From Burkholderiales bacterium (GTDB lineage Bacteria > Pseudomonadota > Gammaproteobacteria > Burkholderiales > Burkholderiaceae_C): DNA of 6,544 bases. The notes beneath the pieces are model-generated. The model did no database searches, was not told the origin of the DNA, and worked only from the letters and a program-made list of their open reading frames with translations. The stretch's first letter is position 1. Each line of letters begins with the position of its first letter. The stretch spans positions 1 to 6,544 of the forward strand of contig CANJKD010000141.1 of assembly GCA_947474415.1 (NCBI GenBank). Reading direction: 5' to 3'. The position numbers and the translations under genes are program-made. This document shows positions 1 through 5,369 of the stretch, in pieces.

Positions 1-788
1 AAGCCGCCCGAATCGGGCAGCACTTCGAGTGCTGCGGCGAGCCGTGCGAGGCTGGCCGCCAGCGCCTGCATCGCCGAATCGAAGGCCTGCTGGCGTTGCG
101 ATTGCCAAGCCCCACGCAACCGCGCCATCAGCGCGCGCTGCTCACCGGACAGTGTGGCCTCGATCGCCGCCAGCAGCGTGACTTCCTGGACCCAGCAGCG
201 CGCGAACGCGTCCATCGGCAACACGGCCCTGACCTGCGCGTGGACCGCCAGATGACGGCGCCAGCGTTCGAGATCGGCGGCTTCGAGCGCGGCCTCGCGC
301 GGCGCGCCCAACTGGTTCAGCAACACGATCACGGGCTTGCCCAGCCAGCCCAGCAATTCCATCTCGGGCGGTACATAGCCAGCCGCCTCGGGCGACTCGG
401 CGGCGTTGACGAGGTAGAGCATCACGTCGGCCTCGTCGCGCACATTGCGCATCGCCTGCTGGCTGGCCCAGAACGCGCGGTCGCGCCAGCGGTCCCACAC
501 CGCGCTCATGAACCAGCCGACCGGGTTGCCCGAAGCGCGCAGCCGCTGCACCAGCCGGCCGCTGTCGGCGAAGCCGGGGGTGTCCCACAGCAGCAGCCGT
601 TCACCGTGCGGCGCCTCGATCATCGTGAAGACGTCAGTGAACTCGGTCACGTGCGGCGCGTCGCGCACCGTGCCCACGTCGCGGCCGAGCAGTGTGCGCG
701 CGAGCGTGGTCTTGCCGGCGTTGGTGTGAGAGACCAGGCTCAGCGAGATCGACGCGTGAGGTTCCGGCGGTGATGTCGCTGTGCTCAT
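1..788 (-). CDS. GTPase with predicted DUF3482 C-terminus (partial, C-terminus beyond window)
   Basis: Reading leftward from ATG at 788-786, 262 codons stay open to the window edge, so the C-terminus is missing. The N-terminal half is a small TRAFAC-type G domain. It has a P-loop SHTNAGKTT at residues 20-28 (Lys26, Thr27), a likely switch I Thr near residue 48, and the G3 motif WDTPGF at 68-73 (Asp69). At the G4 position, LLNQLG (156-161) replaces the usual NKxD. The first P-loop Gly is Ser20. I recall this Ser and the loose G4 from beta-proteobacterial members, so I read them as family traits, but this is unchecked. Residues 92-109 are rich in Trp and Arg. Family members are about 450-470 aa with a hydrophobic C-terminal DUF3482 region, which would lie outside. 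The start overlaps the upstream DUF2868 stop as ATGA, implying translational coupling; the Shine-Dalgarno match (GGCGG) is weak. Role: putative membrane-associated GTPase of unknown function. Confidence 0.87.
   Translation of the reverse strand, partial: MSTATSPPEPHASISLSLVSHTNAGKTTLARTLLGRDVGTVRDAPHVTEFTDVFTMIEAPHGERLLLWDTPGFADSGRLVQRLRASGNPVGWFMSAVWDRWRDRAFWASQQAMRNVRDEADVMLYLVNAAESPEAAGYVPPEMELLGWLGKPVIVLLNQLGAPREAALEAADLERWRRHLAVHAQVRAVLPMDAFARCWVQEVTLLAAIEATLSGEQRALMARLRGAWQSQRQQAFDSAMQALAASLARLAAALEVLPDSGG
785..788 (-). promoter_or_regulatory. ATGA start/stop overlap (translational coupling)
   Basis: The DUF2868 stop TGA (787-785) and the GTPase start ATG (788-786) share two bases. With only a weak ribosome-binding site (GGCGG) before the second start, terminating ribosomes probably re-initiate, keeping the two products in proportion. 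Confidence 0.8.
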
Positions 789-2308
789 GGGGAACCGCCG
801 CTCAGCGGGCTCGCCATCGCGCGCTGCAGCGCCTGCGGTGCGGCGATGGGGTCGGGTGCAGCCAGGTCGGCGAACACGGGCAGCGTACCCAGCGTTTCTG
901 CGAACGAGCGCCACGCTTCGCGGCGCTGCGCGAGGCGCGTTGAATCACCACCGAAGCGTTGGCGGAACGCGGCCTCGTCGACCATCAACACGGCGCTTGC
1001 ACCGGCCGGCACACGGGCCGCCAGCTGCCGCACGAAGCGGCCCTGGTTCTCGACCTCGGGCGTGGCTGCGAGGTCGAACAAGGCCACGAACAGCGTGCTG
1101 CCGGCGGGCAGCGGCAGGCGCGCTCCGGGATCGTCTTCGGTGCCAAAGGCCACGGTGGGCGCGACCTGAATTTGCAGGCCATCACCCAGCACCGGCGCCA
1201 GCACCGCGCGCAAGCCGAGCGCCGCCTGCGCGCCCGGCGTGGCGGCATAAGGCACCACGGTCACCCGCGCCACGTTGCCCTGCCGCTGGCGCGCGAGACG
1301 CTGGAAATAGGCGTCGGTCAAGGGCAGCGGCATGTGGCTGGCAAGCCAGCGTGAGCGCAACGCGCCGGCCAGCGCGAGCATGCTGCGCGGCAGCACCACG
1401 AACAGCAGCAGCGTCAGCGCATAGAGGTGAATCCAGGGCGCGGCCGACGTGCCGGCGGCCGCAACGCCATGCAGGCGGAGCAAGGCCTCGAAGGCGCTCA
1501 CATCCGGCAACGCGATGCCCGACAGCGCCACGGCCGGCGCGAGCAGAACGGCCAGCACCGCATGAGCCGTGTCGGCACTCAGGAAGGTGCTTTCCCAGGC
1601 GGCGCGGTAGTCGAGCACCAGACCGCGCAGGTACATGCCGCCGAGCAGGCCCAGTGCCAGCGCGGCCGACGCCGCGTGCAGCAGCGTGGCCGCACGCGCC
1701 GCCGACAAGGCCGCGCTGCAGCGCAGCCACAACATGGCGAACGTTTGCAGCGCAGCGTTGCTGTTGACTGCAGGCTTGCCCGCCAGCTGGCCTGCCAAAC
1801 CTGCCGAAGCTGACGCTAGGCCCGTTGCCCCCGGCAAGGCACGACCGATGCGCAACAAGCGCTGCGTGAGCCGCACCAGGCCGCCGGGCCGCGTCGGACG
1901 CATCAACAGGTGCGCCAGCGCGTGGCCGAGCAACAGGCCGTAGACCACCAGGTTCCAGGCCAGCACCGCCCACAGCGGCGGCGCCAGCAGGTTGATGCGC
2001 TGGTCGCTGCCGATGCTGTCGGCCAGCATGCCGAGCAGCCCGCCGCCCAGCAGTGCCCACCCCACCCATCGCCCTTGCCACAAGCGCCGTGCGTGCCACG
2101 TCGCGGCGGCGGGCTCGCGTGGCAACAGGCGCTGCATCGCGTGTTGGGCGCGGCGCGCGATGAAGGCTTCGGCGTCGGCGTCTGCGCCGTCCTGCAAGGC
2201 GAGCCGTGTCGCCCAGGCGCGGTCTTCGTCGGTCCAGCACGGGCCAGCAGGCTGCACGGTCTCGAAGGCCTGCAGCATGAGCACCTCGCGGGCGCGGGCT
2301 TCGTTCAT
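785..2308 (-). CDS. DUF2868 domain-containing multi-pass membrane protein
   Basis: This 507-aa protein starts at ATG 2308-2306 (MNEARAREVLMLQAFE). The frame is open further upstream, but the extra 93 residues are Arg/Gly-rich without family resemblance, and an N-terminus of the form MNExRARxVL with WTDEDR at 25-30 is what I recall for DUF2868. Hydrophobic segments that could span the membrane lie near residues 81-98, 108-135, 206-229, 249-268 and 291-316. A soluble C-terminal part of about 180 residues follows. It has alternating strands and helices (LFVALFDLAATP at 406-417, VLMVDEAAF at 440-448) and resembles a Rossmann-like fold, but no clear catalytic motif. The biochemical role is unknown. 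The stop is shared with the next gene's start (ATGA), which is the usual arrangement of this pair and suggests the two proteins act together at the inner membrane. No convincing Shine-Dalgarno precedes 2308, so the start rests on homology. Confidence 0.9.
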   Translation of the reverse strand: MNEARAREVLMLQAFETVQPAGPCWTDEDRAWATRLALQDGADADAEAFIARRAQHAMQRLLPREPAAATWHARRLWQGRWVGWALLGGGLLGMLADSIGSDQRINLLAPPLWAVLAWNLVVYGLLLGHALAHLLMRPTRPGGLVRLTQRLLRIGRALPGATGLASASAGLAGQLAGKPAVNSNAALQTFAMLWLRCSAALSAARAATLLHAASAALALGLLGGMYLRGLVLDYRAAWESTFLSADTAHAVLAVLLAPAVALSGIALPDVSAFEALLRLHGVAAAGTSAAPWIHLYALTLLLFVVLPRSMLALAGALRSRWLASHMPLPLTDAYFQRLARQRQGNVARVTVVPYAATPGAQAALGLRAVLAPVLGDGLQIQVAPTVAFGTEDDPGARLPLPAGSTLFVALFDLAATPEVENQGRFVRQLAARVPAGASAVLMVDEAAFRQRFGGDSTRLAQRREAWRSFAETLGTLPVFADLAAPDPIAAPQALQRAMASPLSGGSP

Positions 2309-2440
2309 CGGTCGGCGGTCCGGCGCTGCAATGTCATGGCCGCGAGCGTAACCCGTGCAACCCGACTCGCGCAGATGTCGGGCGCCTGCCTGCTGGTGCT
2401 GACGTTCGGCTCGCCGCTCGCGGTGCCGAGCCTGCTGCCC

Positions 2441-2460
2441 ATCACCATCACCATCACCAT
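2441..2460 (+). repeat. Hexanucleotide tandem repeat (ATCACC)3 plus AT
   Basis: Three perfect copies of ATCACC are followed by a partial fourth. It lies inside the plus-strand remnant, where it encodes alternating Ile-Thr. This is unusual for a transport helix and could be a slippage expansion after loss of selection. It keeps the frame. Confidence 0.85.
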
Positions 2461-2687
2461 TCCCAGCGCGTGGCTCGCCGGCGCCAGGGCGGCCCACGCC
2501 GTCAATGCGCGGGCCTGGAACGGCGTGCTCCCGGCCACCCTGGTGCTCGGCCTCGGGCTGGCAACGCCGCGCTGGCTGGCGCAGCACCGGTTCGTGTACA
2601 TCCTCGGGCGCGGCTGCATCGTCACGGCCACCTGCGTCGCCTTCAGGCCCGAGTGGCTGGCCAGTTGGTCGGACCGGCGTTACCTGC

Positions 2688-2697
2688 CGCGCGCGCG
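2688..2697. repeat. (CG)5 dinucleotide run at the lost stop of the remnant
   Basis: Five CG units directly follow the RRYLP codons of the plus-strand remnant. With four units the reading would be R-Y-L-P-R-A-T-G-K then TGA at 2707-2709, a normal-looking short tail after the family's RYL end. With five, the stop is missed. This marks the likely frameshift, or a sequencing/assembly error. Confidence 0.55.
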
Positions 2698-2722
2698 ACT
2701 GGCAAGTGACACGCCGCGCCTT

Positions 2723-3460
2723 TTACGCCCCCAGTTGTTCGGCGAGGGCAAGAAAGTCCGCCGCCACAACATCGAAGCGCAGTTCACCCACCGGCTCCAT
2801 CGCCCCGCCCCGGCCGTGTTCGAGCGGGCGCGGCACGTAGGCCGTGCGCAGACCGGCGCGTGCCGCAGCGGCCAGGTCGCTCGGGTGCGCCGCCACCATC
2901 AGCACCTGCGCGGGCTCGAAGCCGAGCAGGCGCGCCGCACCCTGATAGACCTCGGGGTCGGGCTTGTAGTGACGGAACAGCTCGGCCGAGAGCACGCAAT
3001 CCCAGGGCAGGCGCGCATGCTTGGCCATTTTCACGAGCAGCGCGACGTTGCCGTTCGACAAGGTCGAGATCACGAAGTGCGACTTCAGTTGCCGCAGCCC
3101 GCGCACGCTGTCGGCCCAGGGGTCGAGCCGGTGCCAGACGCGGTTCAGGTGCGCACGCTCCGCCTCGGTCAGCATGTCGAGCCCGAAGCGCGGCAGCAGG
3201 CCATCGAGGATCTCGCGGTGCAAGGTGTCGATGTTGGCCCAGCCGCCCCCGCCCTCACTGCCGCCCTCACTCACACGCACCCGCTGCATCGCCGGCTGGT
3301 AGCCCGCGCGCCAGGCGTCGGCGAAGGCCGGCCAATCGACCTGCAAGCCCTTCGCCGCGAGCACCTCGCCCTCGCGGATGATGGAGCCGCGCCAGTCGAC
3401 GACGGTGCCGAACACGTCGAACACCAGCGCCTTGATCGAACTCGCCCGAAACCCGCTCAT
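2723..3460 (-). CDS. Haloacid dehalogenase type II-like HAD hydrolase
   Basis: This 245-aa protein has the length of L-2-haloacid dehalogenases. HAD motif I is FDVFGT with nucleophile Asp15. The second Asp of phosphatases is replaced by Phe17, the form seen in dehalogenases rather than phosphatases. Motif II is STLSNGN (132-138), motif III Lys is in HYKPDPEVY (Lys166), and motif IV is MVAAHPSDLAAA (188-199, Asp195). The AWRAGYQP segment (49-56) sits in the cap where the substrate-binding Arg is expected. In family enzymes the reaction replaces halide with hydroxyl on 2-haloalkanoates, but many annotated members have other or unknown substrates, so specificity is not established. A glycine-rich SEGGSEGGGG stretch (64-73) is an odd cap-domain insertion. 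The start at 3460 is supported by GGGAGG eight bases upstream and by the ATGA overlap with the acyl-CoA dehydrogenase stop. No promoter is visible, so it is probably expressed with that gene. Confidence 0.9.
   Translation of the reverse strand: MSGFRASSIKALVFDVFGTVVDWRGSIIREGEVLAAKGLQVDWPAFADAWRAGYQPAMQRVRVSEGGSEGGGGWANIDTLHREILDGLLPRFGLDMLTEAERAHLNRVWHRLDPWADSVRGLRQLKSHFVISTLSNGNVALLVKMAKHARLPWDCVLSAELFRHYKPDPEVYQGAARLLGFEPAQVLMVAAHPSDLAAAARAGLRTAYVPRPLEHGRGGAMEPVGELRFDVVAADFLALAEQLGA
3250..3271. repeat. Short tandem duplication (CGCCCTCACT, period 12)
   Basis: CGCCCTCACT occurs at 3250-3259 and again at 3262-3271. In the HAD protein it encodes SEGG twice. It looks like a recent in-frame 12-bp duplication in a surface loop of the cap domain. 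Confidence 0.75.
3257..3460 (-). other. N-terminal part of the HAD hydrolase carrying nucleophile Asp15 and cap entry
   Basis: This sub-region of the HAD gene covers residues 1-68. It contains the core Rossmann strand with Asp15, the first cap helix, and the start of the Gly/Ser-rich insertion. It is listed only to place the catalytic residue and the insertion boundary. Confidence 0.6.
3457..3460 (-). promoter_or_regulatory. ATGA start/stop overlap of acyl-CoA dehydrogenase and HAD genes
   Basis: The dehydrogenase TGA (3459-3457) overlaps the HAD ATG (3460-3458), a sign of translational coupling within one operon. Confidence 0.85.
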
Positions 3461-4587
3461 GCCAACGCCCTCCCGATCAAAATCTTCTGCACATCGCTCG
3501 TGCCTTCGTAGATCTGGCAGACGCGCACGTCGCGGTAGATGCGCTCCACGGGGAAGTCGCTCACATAGCCATAGCCGCCGAACACCTGGATCGCCGCGCT
3601 GCACACCTTTTCGGCCATCTCGCTCGCGAACAGCTTGGCCATTGCGGCTTCCTTCAGACACGGCACGCCGCCGTCTTTCAGGCTCGCGGCATGGTGGATC
3701 AGCTGGCGCGCGGCTTCGATCTGCGTGGCCATCTCGGCCAGGCGAAACTGCACCGCCTGGTGCTCGAAGATCGGCTTGCCGAACGCGACGCGTTGCTTCG
3801 AGTATTGCAGCGCCGCTTCGAACGCCGCACGCGCCATGCCGACGCTTTGCGAGGCAATGCCGATGCGCCCGCCCTCCAGCCCCGACAGCGCGATCTTCAA
3901 CCCCTGCCCTTCGTCACCGAGCCGGTTGGCGGCCGGGATGCGGCAGTTCTCGAACAAAATTTGCGCAGTGTCGCTGGCATGCTGGCCGAGCTTGTCTTCG
4001 ACGCGCGCCACGCTGTAGCCGGGCGTGTTCGTCGGCACGATGAAGGCGCTGATGCCTTTCTTTCCAGCGGCCTTGTCGGTCACGGCCATCACGATCGCCA
4101 CGTCGCCGTTCTTGCCGCTGGTGATGAACTGCTTCACGCCGTTCAGCACGTAGTGTTCGCCTTCCTTCACCGCCGTCGTCTTCAGCCCATCGGCCTGCGA
4201 GCCCGCATGCGGTTCGGTCAGGCAGAACGCGCCGAGCATGCTGCCCCGCGCGAGCGGCTTCAGCCAGACCTCTTTCTGCGCGTCGTTCGCCCACGCCATC
4301 AGGATCGAACACACCGGGCAGTTGTTGACGCTGATGACGGTGGAGGTGGCGCCGTCGCCGGCAGCGATCTCTTCGATGATGACGGCCAGCGCCAGGTAGT
4401 CCAGGCCGGCACCGTCCCACTCGGTGGGCACCGCGACGCCGTAGCAGCCCAGCGCTGCCAGGCCGCGCAACTCGTCGGCCGGGAAGTGGTGGCTCTTGTC
4501 CCAGGCGGCCGCCTGCGGCGCGATGTGGTCTTGCACATAGGCGTGCACGGCGTCCTGCACAGCGCGGTGGTCTTCGGTCAGCAGCAT
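3457..4587 (-). CDS. Acyl-CoA dehydrogenase (FAD-dependent, short/branched-chain type)
   Basis: This 376-aa protein is full length for the soluble acyl-CoA dehydrogenase family. Such enzymes oxidise acyl-CoA to trans-2-enoyl-CoA and pass electrons through FAD to electron-transfer flavoprotein. Domain order is complete: N-terminal helical domain (1-115), middle beta domain with the FAD/substrate motif FCLTEPHAGSQ (121-131) and FITSGKNG (154-161), and C-terminal helical domain with RVAFGKPIFEHQAVQ (266-280) and FGGYGY (336-341). The catalytic base is Glu361 in IYEGTSDVQ, the position used by short- and medium-chain enzymes rather than the isovaleryl/long-chain position. Chain length cannot be read from the sequence; butyryl-, isobutyryl- or 2-methylbutyryl-CoA are plausible. 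The ATG at 4587 gives a typical N-terminus (MLLTEDHRAVQDAV) but has no strong Shine-Dalgarno; the exporter stop is 37 bp upstream. The thiolase in the same cluster supports a beta-oxidation-type role. Confidence 0.94.
   Translation of the reverse strand: MLLTEDHRAVQDAVHAYVQDHIAPQAAAWDKSHHFPADELRGLAALGCYGVAVPTEWDGAGLDYLALAVIIEEIAAGDGATSTVISVNNCPVCSILMAWANDAQKEVWLKPLARGSMLGAFCLTEPHAGSQADGLKTTAVKEGEHYVLNGVKQFITSGKNGDVAIVMAVTDKAAGKKGISAFIVPTNTPGYSVARVEDKLGQHASDTAQILFENCRIPAANRLGDEGQGLKIALSGLEGGRIGIASQSVGMARAAFEAALQYSKQRVAFGKPIFEHQAVQFRLAEMATQIEAARQLIHHAASLKDGGVPCLKEAAMAKLFASEMAEKVCSAAIQVFGGYGYVSDFPVERIYRDVRVCQIYEGTSDVQKILIGRALA
3469..3474 (-). promoter_or_regulatory. Shine-Dalgarno site for the HAD gene
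   Basis: The minus-strand sequence GGGAGG, within GGGAGGGC, lies eight bases before ATG 3460, inside the 3' end of the acyl-CoA dehydrogenase gene. It is the clearest ribosome-binding site in the window and fixes the HAD start against longer readings of the same frame. Confidence 0.75.
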
Positions 4588-4624
4588 GCAGGTGCCCAGG
4601 TTCTGTGGAACATTGAAGGCGTGA

Positions 4625-5302
4625 TCATTGGCGCTCCGGCCACGCGAGGCGCGCGGCCAGCAGCACGAACACGCTGCCGCCCGCAGCGTTCAGCACGCTG
4701 CGCAGGCGCCGGCTCGGTGACCCGCGGCGCAGCGGCGCCACCAGCAGCACGAAGCCCGCGAGAAAAGCGAAGCCCTGCACGATGACCCAGGCGCCGAGGA
4801 ACAGGAAGGCCAGCGTCTTGTGCGGCGCAGCGGCGTCGATGAACTGCGGCAGCAGCGCCAGGAAGAACAGCGCCACCTTCGGGTTCAGCGCGTTGGTCAG
4901 CAAACCGCGGCGGAAGGCGGGCCAGCCTGTCGCACGGCTCGATTCACGAGCCAATGCAGCGGGTTGGTTGGCAGGCAGGTCGGCCGGTGATACGGCGGCA
5001 TCGGCCGCACCGCACGCCGCCGCGCGGAACATGCCGATCGCCAGCCACACGAGGTAGGCCGCCCCCACCAGCTTGAGCACCGAGAACGCTGCCGCCGACG
5101 TGGCCAGCAACGCCGCCATGCCGAAGGCCGCCAGCAGCGTGTGGACAACACAACCGGCCGCCACGCCGAGCGCGGTCATCAGCCCGGCGCGCACACCGCG
5201 CTTCAGCGTGCCGGCCAGCACCAGCATCATGTCGACACCCGGCGTGGCGTTGAGCACGAACACCGTCGCCGCGAACAGGGCGAGGTCATGCGTGCCGAGC
5301 AT
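4625..5302 (-). CDS. LysE/RhtB family amino-acid exporter
   Basis: This 225-aa inner-membrane protein matches the LysE superfamily in length and layout (about six hydrophobic segments). The family pumps amino acids such as homoserine, threonine, lysine or leucine out of the cell using the proton gradient. Near the N-terminus is NATPGVDMMLVLAGTLKRG, where relatives usually have PGP or PGA followed by an acidic residue. The loop after it carries GLMTALGVAAGC, the conserved small-residue helix. LLTNALNPKVALFFLALLPQF is the family's second signature. A hydrophilic Ala/Ser-rich loop separates the first three segments from the rest. I place the start at ATG 5302, giving MLGTHDLALF; a TTG nine bases upstream would add three residues and cannot be excluded. 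It lies 54 bp after the thiolase and 37 bp before the dehydrogenase, so it is probably co-transcribed. Its substrate is not predictable; export of an amino acid whose breakdown feeds these enzymes is a guess. Confidence 0.92.
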   Translation of the reverse strand: MLGTHDLALFAATVFVLNATPGVDMMLVLAGTLKRGVRAGLMTALGVAAGCVVHTLLAAFGMAALLATSAAAFSVLKLVGAAYLVWLAIGMFRAAACGAADAAVSPADLPANQPAALARESSRATGWPAFRRGLLTNALNPKVALFFLALLPQFIDAAAPHKTLAFLFLGAWVIVQGFAFLAGFVLLVAPLRRGSPSRRLRSVLNAAGGSVFVLLAARLAWPERQ

Positions 5303-5327
5303 CGCTGTCAATTCAGATGAGTTCGAC

Positions 5328-5344
5328 GCCGAGCGCCGAGCGCC
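5328..5344. repeat. Short tandem repeat GCCGAGC x2 in the thiolase-exporter gap
   Basis: GCCGAGC occurs twice in tandem, followed by GCC, in the 54-bp gap between genes. The gap holds no ORF of note and no Shine-Dalgarno close to the exporter start. Confidence 0.6.
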
Positions 5345-5350
5345 CGCGCC

Positions 5351-5369
5351 GGAGATTCACAGAATCTCC
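5351..5369 (-). other. Perfect hairpin across the thiolase stop codon
   Basis: GGAGATTC and GAATCTCC (8-bp arms, 3-base spacer) form a perfect inverted repeat enclosing the thiolase stop TGA (5359-5357). No T-run follows on the minus strand, so it is not a classical intrinsic terminator. It might stabilise the mRNA 3' segment or lower read-through into the exporter gene. The extent is certain, the function speculative. Confidence 0.6.

Larger units (their letters stand above)
2336..2709 (+). pseudogene. Remnant of a COG3235-like (CbiM/ECF-type) membrane permease, degraded
   Basis: On the plus strand, in the frame of ATG 2336, codons from about 2366 to 2697 end in G or C in all but about five of 110 cases, as in true genes here. 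The product is hydrophobic. It includes LAQMSGACLLVLTFG, HRFVYILGRG and FRPEWLASWSDRRYL. From memory these resemble three landmarks of the COG3235 family: the HLLGAxxLTLxFG helix, FVYI, and the C-terminal YRPxWxATFDDxRYL. Full-length members are about 210-240 aa, whereas this has about 110 coding-like residues. The first 60-70 residues are absent; the coding bias fades before 2366, next to the DUF2868 start. Only about 13 residues separate FVYIL from FRPEW where relatives have about 50, so an internal deletion is likely. No in-frame stop occurs, and the frame stays open deep into the HAD gene's antisense. A shift in the (CG)5 run at 2688-2697 would restore an ending at TGA 2707-2709. I judge it a non-functional relic; the family assignment is from memory. 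Confidence 0.52.

Noticed and set aside
781..1767. Long plus-strand open frame rich in Arg, Ala and Pro opposite DUF2868
   Set aside because: Low-complexity composition typical of antisense to a high-GC gene; the minus-strand frame has membrane segments and family similarity.
2331..2360. Possible sigma-70 promoter for DUF2868 on the minus strand (TTGCAC, 18 bases, TGACAT)
   Set aside because: Only three of six consensus matches in each box; not distinguishable from chance.
2309..2587. N-terminal extension of DUF2868 by 93 residues
   Set aside because: Composition is Arg/Gly/Gln-rich, it contains the GDGDGDG product of the hexamer repeat, and the family N-terminus begins at residue 94 of that reading.
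2691..2724. GC stem followed by TTTT as a plus-strand terminator of the remnant
   Set aside because: Only a 5-bp GCGCG/CGCGC stem with a long loop and four T residues; too weak to call.
1910..3511. A 533-codon plus-strand open frame spanning DUF2868 antisense, the gap and HAD antisense
   Set aside because: Only the middle part (about 2366-2697) looks like protein; both ends are antisense shadow of well-supported minus-strand genes. I kept only the middle as a remnant.
3691..4785. Plus-strand open frame opposite the acyl-CoA dehydrogenase
   Set aside because: His/Arg/Val-rich with no recognisable domains, while the minus strand encodes a complete enzyme with catalytic Glu361.
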